Assembly: GCA_964527785.1 (NCBI GenBank)
Contig: CAZGNO010000093.1
Coordinates: 1-14,650, forward strand
Direction of reading: 5' to 3'
DNA length: 14,650 bases
Origin: JADJXV01 sp964527785
Lineage (GTDB): Bacteria; Bacteroidota; Ignavibacteria; Kapaibacteriales; UBA961
Every line of letters starts with the position of its first letter. Position 1 is the stretch's first letter. The notes beneath the pieces were generated by a model. It worked only from the letters and a program-made list of their open reading frames with translations. It had not been told where the DNA came from and did no database searches. The position numbers were made by a program, and so were the translations under genes. This document shows, piece by piece, positions 8,088 to 14,650 of the stretch.

Positions 8088-10046
8088 ATGATTGTATCCG
8101 GCAAAAATACGAAGCCGCAGCTTACTATCATCATTGTTAACTACAATGTGAAGGATTTTTTGTTACAATGCCTCCATTCGATTGAGCGTGCTGCCTTAAA
8201 AATTGATGTAGAAGTGATTGTAGTGGATAACTGTTCTTCTGATGGTTCATTGGAATATTTAGCGCCGATTTTCCCATTAGTTGAATTTATCGAAATAAAG
8301 GAAAATATTGGCTTTGGACGTGGAAATAATGTTGGAATTATGAAAGCAGCGGGGAAGTACACACTATTGCTTAACCCAGACACAATACTTTCGGATGACA
8401 CACTTACTATGATGGTGGACTACATGGAACATCATCACGAAGTTGGTATTGCCGGATGTAAGGTTTTGAATGGAGACGGTTCTTTTCAAGCAGCATGTAG
8501 GCGTGGATTTCCTACGCCTTGGGCATCATTTTGCAAGCTATTCGGTTTGCAACGATTGTTCCCGAAGTCTCCTTTATTTGCTCGGTACAATCAAACATTT
8601 CGTTCGGAAGATGAAACGTACTATGTTGATGCGGTTATCGGAGCGTTCATGTTTTCAAGAACTGATGTTTTACAATCTGTCGGTGGATTTGATGCGGATT
8701 TTTTTATGTACGGCGAAGATTTGGATTTATGTTACCGTGTTTCGCTCAATGACTGGAAAATTTCATATTATCACGAAACAACAATAATTCATTTTAAAGG
8801 TGAAAGTACTCGGCGCAGTTCAATGAATGAAGTGAAAGTCTTCTATAATGCAATGGAAATTTTTGCTCGAAAGCACTATGGAAAGTCAATATTGTTTCTG
8901 AACTTACTTCGACTAGGTATATGGCTGCGCTCTCTTCTTGCATATTTTTCAAAGAACAAACGCATTAGTATTATTCTATTATGGGATTGTTTGGCGATTA
9001 ATGTAGCATTACTTATTGCTACGAACATACGATTTGATCATTACTTGGGTTTTCCTGCATTTGCCTACCCAATGGTTTTCATTGTAATTACGTTGTTGTT
9101 TTTGTTGTCAATGTTAGCGGTTGAGGGCTATTATTCAGAAAGGGCACCGGTTAGAAAGCTAATATCCGGTTTGATGGTTTCATTTTTCATACTTTCTGCA
9201 TTCACATATTTTTTTAAAGAATATGCGTTTAGCAGGGGAGTACTGTTGATGACAATTGCATTCACGTTACTGGCTTCTTCTTCAATTCGTTTAGTTTTTT
9301 TAATTTTCGATAAATTGCTCAGAAAAGATACTGACAGGCGGATTGCTCTTATCGGTATGAATGAAAATTCTGCAAACATTATCAAGAGTTTGAATAATTC
9401 AGATTCACGATTTGTAGGCATCACCGGAATTATTACAACTGAAACGGTTAGCAAGATTTCTGAATTTGCCGGATTGCCAATAATTGGAAACATTGAGTAT
9501 ATTGCGAAAATTATTAGTGAGTTTAGAATCCGCGAAATAATAATTACTGACCCATCAGTTGATAAAGTAAAACTGATAAGTACTGCCAATGCAATGCCTA
9601 AAGTGAGATTTTACTTTGCACAAAATTATGAAGGTGTTGTAGTTTCACGGGTCATAGCCGATGTTACAGGAACCAAGCCGTTAATGCCTAAAATACAAAT
9701 CGAAACCTTCCGCAATCGTATTGTAAAGCGAAGCATTGATGTTCTTATTAGTATTTTTCTTTTGACAGGTGGACTTCCCCTCGTATTTTTGTTTGCAAAA
9801 AATGTTCGTTCGATGCTTGTAAATATCTGGACTGTATTACTTGGAAAGAAAAGTCTAATCGGATTGTATCCCATTGGAGCACCAAAAATGTCTATTGGAA
9901 AAATTGGGGTTATCAGTCTGGCGCATTTAAATGAACCTGAACAGCTTTCAATGAAGGCAATAGAGGAATTGAACCGATACTATGCTGAGAATTATTCGTT
10001 CTCACTTGATTTGGATATATGTCTTAAATTTTATTGGCGGAAATAG
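8088..10046 (+). CDS. GT2 glycosyltransferase fused to a degenerate polyprenyl-phosphate sugar transferase
   Basis: A 652-residue two-part protein. Residues 10-260 form a complete WbbL/rhamnosyltransferase-type GT2 domain: IIIVNYN (14-20), VVDNCSSDGS (45-54), LLNPDT (94-99, the DxD equivalent) and MYGEDLDLCYR (207-217, catalytic base Glu210 or Asp211). Residues 290-405 hold about four membrane segments and 415-530 a Rossmann-like domain as in the N-terminal half of WbaP/WcaJ enzymes. Residues 545-570 (VKRSIDVLISIFLLTGGLPL and following) match the re-entrant helix start of the transferase domain; 579-652 match its end (LLGKKSLIG, KIGVISLAHLN, YYAENYSFSLDLDI). The intervening segment, with the FKFRTM-type motif and the Asp-Glu catalytic pair, is absent, and the family GPRP is GLYP. 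The GT2 half is probably active and the sugar-1-phosphate transferase half inactive, perhaps a membrane anchor or lipid-binding platform. The frame is continuous; the stop overlaps the accA GTG by one base. Confidence 0.88.
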   Translation: MIVSGKNTKPQLTIIIVNYNVKDFLLQCLHSIERAALKIDVEVIVVDNCSSDGSLEYLAPIFPLVEFIEIKENIGFGRGNNVGIMKAAGKYTLLLNPDTILSDDTLTMMVDYMEHHHEVGIAGCKVLNGDGSFQAACRRGFPTPWASFCKLFGLQRLFPKSPLFARYNQTFRSEDETYYVDAVIGAFMFSRTDVLQSVGGFDADFFMYGEDLDLCYRVSLNDWKISYYHETTIIHFKGESTRRSSMNEVKVFYNAMEIFARKHYGKSILFLNLLRLGIWLRSLLAYFSKNKRISIILLWDCLAINVALLIATNIRFDHYLGFPAFAYPMVFIVITLLFLLSMLAVEGYYSERAPVRKLISGLMVSFFILSAFTYFFKEYAFSRGVLLMTIAFTLLASSSIRLVFLIFDKLLRKDTDRRIALIGMNENSANIIKSLNNSDSRFVGITGIITTETVSKISEFAGLPIIGNIEYIAKIISEFRIREIIITDPSVDKVKLISTANAMPKVRFYFAQNYEGVVVSRVIADVTGTKPLMPKIQIETFRNRIVKRSIDVLISIFLLTGGLPLVFLFAKNVRSMLVNIWTVLLGKKSLIGLYPIGAPKMSIGKIGVISLAHLNEPEQLSMKAIEELNRYYAENYSFSLDLDICLKFYWRK

Positions 10047-11005
10047 TGGCATCAAATTTTATACTTGATTTTGAAAAACCTGTTCTTGAGCTTGAAAAGA
10101 AGATTGCAGAAATGCGCACACTAGCAGGAACATTGGATATTGAACCGCAAATTGCAGAATTGCAGCTCAAAGTTGATGAATTACGAGCAGAGATATATAC
10201 TAATTTAACAAGATGGCAACGTGTTCAGATTGCAAGACACCCGGATCGTCCGTATTCTTCTGATTATTTTGGCTCTACATTCAATAGCTTCATAGAACTT
10301 CACGGCGACCGTTCGTTCAGAGATGACCCGGCAATAGTATGCGGTCTCGCTCAACTAGGGGGAGAATCTGTTGTTGTTGTTGGACACCAAAAAGGAAGGG
10401 ATACAAAATCAAATGTGTATAGAAATTTCGGAATGCCGAACCCGGAAGGATACCGAAAGGCAAACCGGATGTTTAATCTTGCCGAAAAATTCAACAAGCC
10501 GATTATTTGCCTATTGGATACACCCGGAGCTTACCCGGGAATTGAAGCGGAAGACAGGGGACAGGCACAAGCAATTGCTGCAAATCTTTTGCAAATGTCT
10601 CGGCTGCCTGTTCCGATAATTATTGTTGTAATCGGTGAAGGCGCCTCTGGTGGTGCGTTAGGAATAGGTATAGGCGATAGAATATTAATGCTGGAAAACT
10701 CTTGGTATTCTGTTATTGCTCCTGAATCGTGCTCAAGTATTCTATGGAGAAGCTGGGATTACAAAGAGCAAGCTGCAGAAGCGCTTCAGCTTACTGCTCA
10801 AGATTTGAAGAAAAATGGTATTATTGACAGGATAATTCCAGAACCGATAGGTGGTGCTCACAGGAATCCCGACCTTATGAGCGAAATTCTCAAAGCAGTA
10901 TTGATTGAAGAGTTAAATGAGATTAAGATGACGCCTCCTCAGAAACTGGTAAGTATTCGTCGAGAAAAATTTGCAGCAATGGGTGTATGGGAAACCATCG
11001 GCTAA
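10046..11005 (+). CDS. accA: Acetyl-CoA carboxylase carboxyltransferase subunit alpha
   Basis: With AccD it transfers the carboxyl group from biotin-carboxyl carrier protein to acetyl-CoA, giving malonyl-CoA for fatty acid synthesis. The family is clear from LDFEKPVLELE near the N-terminus, RNFGMPNPEGYRKA, LLDTPGAYPGIEAEDRGQA, IGEGASGGALGIGIGDR (oxyanion-hole region) and SVIAPESCSSILWR. The start chosen is GTG at 10046, giving 319 residues, the same length as E. coli AccA. It forms a TAGTG overlap with the upstream stop and has GGCGGA a few bases upstream. An in-frame TTG at 10034 would add four residues but lacks a ribosome binding site. The start overlap suggests translational coupling to the glycosyltransferase. 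accA among glycan genes is unusual; shared regulation of envelope lipid and polysaccharide supply is possible, but chance is not excluded. Confidence 0.97.
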   Translation: MASNFILDFEKPVLELEKKIAEMRTLAGTLDIEPQIAELQLKVDELRAEIYTNLTRWQRVQIARHPDRPYSSDYFGSTFNSFIELHGDRSFRDDPAIVCGLAQLGGESVVVVGHQKGRDTKSNVYRNFGMPNPEGYRKANRMFNLAEKFNKPIICLLDTPGAYPGIEAEDRGQAQAIAANLLQMSRLPVPIIIVVIGEGASGGALGIGIGDRILMLENSWYSVIAPESCSSILWRSWDYKEQAAEALQLTAQDLKKNGIIDRIIPEPIGGAHRNPDLMSEILKAVLIEELNEIKMTPPQKLVSIRREKFAAMGVWETIG

Positions 11006-11026
11006 TACTTTTGAAAGAAATATTGA

Positions 11027-12190
11027 ATGGCAAAAATATTATATGTTTTGGGCGTACAGCTTCCGGATGAGGTGCGTGCCGAAAAAATTTGCCGAGCACT
11101 TGTTGCTGATGGTCACCAAGTAACTGTCCTTTCGCGTTGGTCTCCTCAATTGCCGGAACGTGAAGAATTTCAGGGGTACACTGTTCACAGGTTTGGGAAA
11201 AACATTAAATCATGGCAACGTTCACCAGTTTCAATGAATCCTTTTTGGAGACAAGCTATCGAACGTGAAGTGTTAGAATATAAGCCGGATTTGATAATTA
11301 CCCGTGAAATTCTCTTAGCAGGGGCATCTAACCAAATTGCACATCGAAATTCCATACCATCATTAATTGATATGGCAGAAAATTATCCGGGTGCTATGAG
11401 AGGATGGAAGAAATATCAATCTCATTTTCTTAAACGGATAGCAGTAAACACTCTACGATTACCTGATGTGATGGAAAAAAGGGCTTTAGATGAAGCAGAT
11501 GGAGTTATTGTAGTCAGTGATGAACAGATTCAAAGATTAAACTCTACGTATGGTTACCCTCTCGAAAAGATTGAATTGGTTCAGAATACTCCTGAATTAG
11601 AAACTTTTGCTTCTGTTAGAAAGGGATGTGCTACCCCCCCAAGAGTTTTTGGTCATCATGGCTTTTTTACGTTAGATAGGGGGTTGGAAAATTTTACGAA
11701 AGGGTTTGAGTTAGCAGCTAAAGAATTAGTTGATATTCACTTGGCTCTCTATGGAAAAGGTGAAACATTCGAAGAGGTAAAGAAGGTGTCTGTTAATTCT
11801 AAAGTTTCAAATAGGATTGAACTTCATGGCGAGTACCCGCTTACATCTATTGCAGATTTGTATAGTAAATGTGATATAGGCATCCTGCCGTATATTCCTA
11901 ATGAACATATTAATACTACAATAGCAAATAAACTGTTCGATTATATGGTATGTGGCAAGCCGGTAATAGTTTCGGAAGCTATACCGATGAAGCGTATAAT
12001 AGAAGAAACCGGTGCGGGAATAAGTGCAGATTGTTCCACTCCTGAGAAAATCGCAAGAGCAATTAAACTAATATATAACTCGAATCTGTCAGAAATGAGT
12101 GAAAATGGACAAAAATTTGCAAAAAAAAAATATAATTGGGCTGTAGATTCAGTGAGATTGTGTAAATTCGTAATGAAATTCATCACCTGA
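11027..12190 (+). CDS. GT4 family glycosyltransferase
   Basis: A 387-residue GT-B enzyme with two Rossmann domains. The N-terminal acceptor domain starts KILYVLGVQLPDEVRAEKI (3-21) and shows GHQVTVLSRW (29-38). The C-terminal donor domain contains the fold-typical HHGFFTLDRGLENF (210-223), LYGKG (241-245), IELHG (264-268) and the nucleotide-sugar site GILPYIPNEH (285-294) then NKLFDYMVCGKPVIVSE (301-317). The usual E-x7-E first Glu is not in its normal position and Asp305 replaces the second, a variation seen in GT4 relatives. It likely adds a sugar to the lipid-linked oligosaccharide at the cytoplasmic membrane face; donor and acceptor are unknown. The ATG is 21 bp after accA, preceded by a weak GAAAG. 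Two homopolymer runs, C7 at 11634-11640 and A10 at 12121-12130, are possible slippage sites. Confidence 0.9.
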   Translation: MAKILYVLGVQLPDEVRAEKICRALVADGHQVTVLSRWSPQLPEREEFQGYTVHRFGKNIKSWQRSPVSMNPFWRQAIEREVLEYKPDLIITREILLAGASNQIAHRNSIPSLIDMAENYPGAMRGWKKYQSHFLKRIAVNTLRLPDVMEKRALDEADGVIVVSDEQIQRLNSTYGYPLEKIELVQNTPELETFASVRKGCATPPRVFGHHGFFTLDRGLENFTKGFELAAKELVDIHLALYGKGETFEEVKKVSVNSKVSNRIELHGEYPLTSIADLYSKCDIGILPYIPNEHINTTIANKLFDYMVCGKPVIVSEAIPMKRIIEETGAGISADCSTPEKIARAIKLIYNSNLSEMSENGQKFAKKKYNWAVDSVRLCKFVMKFIT

Positions 12191-12204
12191 GCTGCGTAGA
12201 AGTA

Positions 12205-13014
12205 ATGCATAATAAGACGGAAAGCAGAAGGGGTTTACTTGAAAAATGTGCTGTCCTTGTTGTTTCTTGTGATAACTATTCAGATGTATGGCAACCATTT
12301 TTTGAGTTATTTAGGCGATTTTGGGGAGATTGTCCTTATACCGTTTATCTTCTAACGAATCATCTCCAACCTGTCATTGATAATGTTACAATCATTAATG
12401 TAGGTGATGATATTTCTTGGTCGGATAACCTTGCAAAAGCACTCGCATTTATAAAAGAAGAATATGTATTTCTTTTTCTTGAAGATTTGTTGCTAATGAG
12501 CAAAGTAGATTCGGCAAAAGTTGAAGAAATATTTATCTGGACAGTAGAGAATGATGTAAACTATGTACGTCTCAATCCCTCTACAAAACCTGATTTACGA
12601 TACAATTCAACAGTTGGGATTGTATCGAAAGGTACGATTTACCGTGCATCGGTTGTAGTATGTCTTTGGAAAAAAAGTTTGCTCAATTCTCTGCTTAAAA
12701 AAGGTGAAAACGCATGGGAGTTTGAGCAATACGGCTCGATACGGTCAGATGAATATGATGGGTTTTACTCAACATATTATAATTATTTTCCAATTATCAA
12801 TAGTATTATTAAACGTGTTTGGGAAACTTCTGCTGTTAAAAAAATAAAACAGCTTGATATTTTACCGGATTTCTCAAAACGTAGAGAAATGTTGTTTAGC
12901 GAATCCATTGTTTGGAAGTTTAAACTTTTGCGATCATTAGTTTTTAATCTTTTTCCGGCGAAGACCAGACGATTCATTAAGTCGTTCGCGCAGGGCGGAA
13001 AATTAAAAATCTAA
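12205..13014 (+). CDS. Uncharacterised glycosyltransferase-like protein
   Basis: A 269-residue protein without a confidently named family. It looks like a GT-A fold: a first strand CAVLVVSCDNYSDVW (15-29), then CPYTVYLLTN (43-52), WSDNLAKALAFI (72-83) and a strand ending in FLFLEDLLLM (89-98), where Glu93-Asp94 occupy the place of the metal-binding DxD or DD motif. YVRLNP (120-125) and AWEFEQYGSIRS (170-181) are further distinctive patches; similar WEFE segments occur in unassigned proteins of capsule clusters, from memory. No signal peptide or clear transmembrane helix is seen, so a cytoplasmic or peripheral membrane site is likely. The C-terminal 60 residues are strongly basic. It starts 14 bp after the GT4 gene with GTAGAAG upstream, so it is probably in the same operon. 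A sugar-transfer role in the glycan is inference. Confidence 0.72.
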   Translation: MHNKTESRRGLLEKCAVLVVSCDNYSDVWQPFFELFRRFWGDCPYTVYLLTNHLQPVIDNVTIINVGDDISWSDNLAKALAFIKEEYVFLFLEDLLLMSKVDSAKVEEIFIWTVENDVNYVRLNPSTKPDLRYNSTVGIVSKGTIYRASVVVCLWKKSLLNSLLKKGENAWEFEQYGSIRSDEYDGFYSTYYNYFPIINSIIKRVWETSAVKKIKQLDILPDFSKRREMLFSESIVWKFKLLRSLVFNLFPAKTRRFIKSFAQGGKLKI

Positions 13015-13045
13015 CCAACCATAAAAACAGTATATATATAATTTC

Positions 13046-13075
13046 TTGATTTATCCACCACTTCTGCACTATAAT
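13046..13075 (+). promoter_or_regulatory. Possible promoter before the pseudouridine synthase
   Basis: TTGATT at 13046-13051 and a consensus TATAAT at 13070-13075 are separated by 18 bases, a good sigma-70-like match. The -10 box ends only three bases before the ATG at 13079, so transcription from it would give a leaderless or slightly internally initiated message. That makes it doubtful. A second TATAAT at 13037-13042 lacks a -35 partner but is better placed for a normal leader. Confidence 0.25.
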
Positions 13076-13078
13076 CCT

Positions 13079-14455
13079 ATGCAAGAAGAAGACGAAAAAC
13101 AGCCGGAAAGTAATGAATCCGACAGAATGCCGAGTCCTCCGTACGGCAGCTATCAACGTGGTAATTACCAACGCAATAATCAGCCGTATGGCGGGGGCAA
13201 CTACCCTCAAAACAGAGGGAATTATTCCAGCGGCAACCGTCCGAATGATCGGACTTATCCAAGCAATAGAAACAACTATTCAGACCGTCCTCCACGACAA
13301 GGAGGAGGGGCAGAAAGCCGTCCGTACAGCAATCGCACATACGACAACCGTTCTCCCGATAACCGTTCATCAGGAAGTAATCGCCCTTATCCGCCGCGCC
13401 AGGATGGATTCTCACAAAATCGTTCAGGGGATAACCGCTCCGGTGGCTATAAACAGCGCGAAGGTGGCAGTAACGACCGCAGACCCTATGATAACCGCGG
13501 AGGCGGTGGGTATGATCGTCGTCCACCGATGGACAGGGGAAGTCGTGACCGCTTTAGTTCAGGTAGCAAATCATTCAAGCAAAAGAATGAACCACTGCAA
13601 CCTAAGCCCAAAATCAGAACAATTACCCTCATAAAAGCACTAACACGATTGGATTATGGCTCTCCTAAACTGTGTTTGCGTTCAATCCAAAACGGCAAAG
13701 TATTTGTGAACGATGTTTTGGCAAAAGACCAAAATGTTCCGATTGTACCGTACAAAGAGAAGATAGTAGTGGACGGAGTATTAATTCAGCAAAAACAAAA
13801 AAATGTGTATATCATAATGCACAAACCGCGAGGAATTTCTGGTTCAATTGACAAACACAATTCCATTTTCCAGATGCTACGGCATAGTAAAGGATGGTTT
13901 TTCCCAATTGGTTGTCTTGATAAGGCATCAAGCGGGATTATGATTATTACGAACGATCCCGCACATAAGGATGCTACAACATCTCCATTTAGACTATTAG
14001 AAAAGGAATACTGGGTAAAGGTACATAAAGTACTCACACCTAAGCAAATTGCTCAATTGGAACTTGCTCTCTGTAAAGAACTAAATGAAAATGTTAAAAT
14101 AGATTTGGCAAGCACGAACACACGCAATACAGTAATATCAATTTCTGTATTCAATTCTACTCCTGTTGCAATTCGTACTGCACTAAAAAAACAGGATTTA
14201 GAAACGATGTCTTTCGAGCGACACAGATTTTCAACAATGGTGAATACCGAAACCCTTCGTTCAGGATCATGGCGTCAGCTAAATATTCAGGAAATCCGTG
14301 AATTAATGGGTGACGCAGTAGAAATGGAAGAGTTTATACCTTCTCCGGAAGTTACATCTACTCCAAAAGTAGAGAAGGAAAGCAAAACCTCAACAGAAAC
14401 TACTTCTCCTACCAGTAAGTGGCAGAAACTCAAAAAGCAATTACTGGGAGGATAA
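13079..14455 (+). CDS. RsuA/RluB-type pseudouridine synthase with Arg/Gly/Asn-rich leader
   Basis: A 458-residue protein. Residues 1-175 are low-complexity and rich in Arg, Asn, Gly, Tyr, Ser and Pro, certainly disordered, with four DNR repeats (89-91, 94-96, 118-120, 138-140). Residues about 180-235 form an S4 RNA-binding domain (LIKALTRLDYGSPKLCLRSIQNGKVFVN). The catalytic domain begins YIIMHKPRGISGS (244-256) and includes FPIGCLDKASSGIMIITND (275-293), whose Asp281 is the family catalytic Asp. A Ser/Thr/Glu-rich tail ends in a basic segment. The enzyme should isomerise a uridine in 23S or 16S rRNA. Two features are odd: the Arg of the GRLD motif is Cys279, and the usual RNRQVRRM segment is not recognisable near 355-380. 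Activity is therefore less certain than family. ATG 13079 is chosen over the in-frame TTG at 13046. It is the last gene before the terminator, 64 bp after its neighbour. Confidence 0.85.
   Translation: MQEEDEKQPESNESDRMPSPPYGSYQRGNYQRNNQPYGGGNYPQNRGNYSSGNRPNDRTYPSNRNNYSDRPPRQGGGAESRPYSNRTYDNRSPDNRSSGSNRPYPPRQDGFSQNRSGDNRSGGYKQREGGSNDRRPYDNRGGGGYDRRPPMDRGSRDRFSSGSKSFKQKNEPLQPKPKIRTITLIKALTRLDYGSPKLCLRSIQNGKVFVNDVLAKDQNVPIVPYKEKIVVDGVLIQQKQKNVYIIMHKPRGISGSIDKHNSIFQMLRHSKGWFFPIGCLDKASSGIMIITNDPAHKDATTSPFRLLEKEYWVKVHKVLTPKQIAQLELALCKELNENVKIDLASTNTRNTVISISVFNSTPVAIRTALKKQDLETMSFERHRFSTMVNTETLRSGSWRQLNIQEIRELMGDAVEMEEFIPSPEVTSTPKVEKESKTSTETTSPTSKWQKLKKQLLGG
13136..13558 (+). repeat. Low-complexity coding segment (RG/NR/DNR-rich)
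   Basis: This part of the pseudouridine synthase gene encodes about residues 20-160, built from irregular short repeats such as DNRS, NRPY, GGGGYDRR and GNY. At DNA level the pattern gataaccg recurs (for example near 13366, 13430 and 13490), and the segment is visibly richer in G and C than its neighbours. Such segments drift in length between strains. Similar leaders precede this enzyme family in Bacteroidota-type genomes, from general knowledge; they are thought to add RNA affinity. Confidence 0.6.
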
Positions 14456-14476
14456 GAAATTATTAGCAGGATAATT

Positions 14477-14516
14477 AAAAGGCACAATAAGCAAAATATT
14501 GCTTGTTGTGCCTTTT
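14477..14516 (+). terminator. Strong intrinsic terminator, possibly bidirectional
   Basis: The arms AAAAGGCACAATAAGC (14477-14492) and GCTTGTTGTGCCTTTT (14501-14516) pair over 16 positions with a single G-T pair, around the loop AAAATATT. The 3' arm ends in four T and the 5' arm starts with four A, so it could stop transcription from either side. It lies 21 bases after the pseudouridine synthase stop and ends the plus-strand operon. Confidence 0.9.
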
Positions 14517-14598
14517 ACGTTATACATTCTGTGGGGATTAAAATTAGTTCTATATCAAAACAAGTCGTATGACAGAATTAATTTAAAAATTAAAATGC

Positions 14599-14610
14599 TG
14601 TCATTCTGAG
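14599..14610 (+). repeat. Possible start of a short interspersed repeat (TGTCATTCTGAG)
   Basis: TGTCATTCTGAG is, from memory, the opening of a short interspersed element found in many copies in Bacteroidota and related genomes. Here it is followed by TTCCAGATAGTCGCC rather than the common continuation, so it may be a divergent or partial copy. Only one copy lies in the window, and the rest of the 14517-14650 stretch shows no gene. Confidence 0.25.
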
Positions 14611-14650
14611 TTCCAGATAGTCGCCGAGCCGCCTACAAAATAATGCAATG

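Noticed and set aside
9131..9589. 152-residue minus-strand open frame inside the GT2 fusion gene
   Set aside because: Antisense shadow of the membrane and Rossmann-like region; no start signal and no domain.
10034..10045. TTG at 10034 as the accA start
   Set aside because: No ribosome binding site precedes it, whereas the GTG at 10046 has GGCGGA upstream, gives the family length and forms a TAGTG junction.
8088..10046. A frameshift as the explanation for the missing catalytic segment of the fusion protein
   Set aside because: The reading frame is continuous across the junction and both sides align in one frame; the missing motif was not seen in overlapping frames.
13046..13078. TTG at 13046 as the pseudouridine synthase start
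   Set aside because: It would add eleven non-conserved residues; the ATG at 13079 starts a typical acidic then Arg/Gly-rich leader.
13077..13634. Long open frames on both strands overlapping the start of the pseudouridine synthase gene (149 and 173 residues)
   Set aside because: They are shadows of the repetitive, GC-richer Arg/Gly/Asn coding segment; their translations show no recognisable domain.
1..14650. Mobile element, CRISPR array, toxin-antitoxin or phage defence genes
   Set aside because: No transposase, integrase, regular direct-repeat array or known defence protein is visible; all large frames are glycan or housekeeping genes.

Overview
The window is AT-rich bacterial chromosomal DNA holding twelve convincing protein-coding genes. 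No RNA gene, insertion sequence or CRISPR array was seen. Most genes build or export a surface polysaccharide. Start codons rarely have a clear Shine-Dalgarno sequence, GTG starts are used (the HAD phosphatase, cmk and probably accA), and an RsuA-type pseudouridine synthase carries a long Arg/Gly/Asn-rich leader. These traits fit the Bacteroidota/Chlorobiota/Ignavibacteriota (FCB) group. That placement is inference from style, not from a phylogenetic marker.

Layout: seven genes lie on the minus strand (7969 down to 304) and five on the plus strand (8088 to 14455), diverging from a 118-bp intergenic region (7970-8087). In transcription order the minus arm reads: HAD phosphatase, cytidylate kinase (cmk), GT39/PMT-like membrane glycosyltransferase, DUF268 methyltransferase-like protein, GlfT-like GT2 glycosyltransferase, Wzx-type flippase, Wzy/WaaL-type polymerase or ligase. 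The last four are tightly packed (1-bp gap, 32-bp overlap, 14-bp overlap). The plus arm reads: a GT2 glycosyltransferase fused to a remnant polyprenyl-phosphate sugar-1-phosphate transferase, accA, a GT4 glycosyltransferase, an uncharacterised glycosyltransferase-like protein, and the pseudouridine synthase. A strong hairpin terminator closes this arm at 14477-14516.

How it works together: the cytoplasmic glycosyltransferases (two GT2 modules, one GT4, one unassigned) would extend a lipid-linked oligosaccharide. The flippase would move it across the inner membrane. The polymerase/ligase and the GT39-like enzyme would act on the periplasmic side using lipid-linked donors. cmk, the HAD phosphatase, accA and the pseudouridine synthase are housekeeping genes sharing the transcription units. 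No intact priming transferase, no Wzz-type length regulator and no nucleotide-sugar synthesis gene is present, so this is only part of the pathway.

The most unusual item is the fusion protein at 8088-10046. It keeps the architecture of a large WbaP/WcaJ-type priming enzyme (membrane segments, nucleotide-binding-like domain, re-entrant helix, C-terminal tail) but has lost the segment that holds the catalytic Asp-Glu pair. The pseudouridine synthase is second: its catalytic Asp remains, but flanking family motifs are altered.
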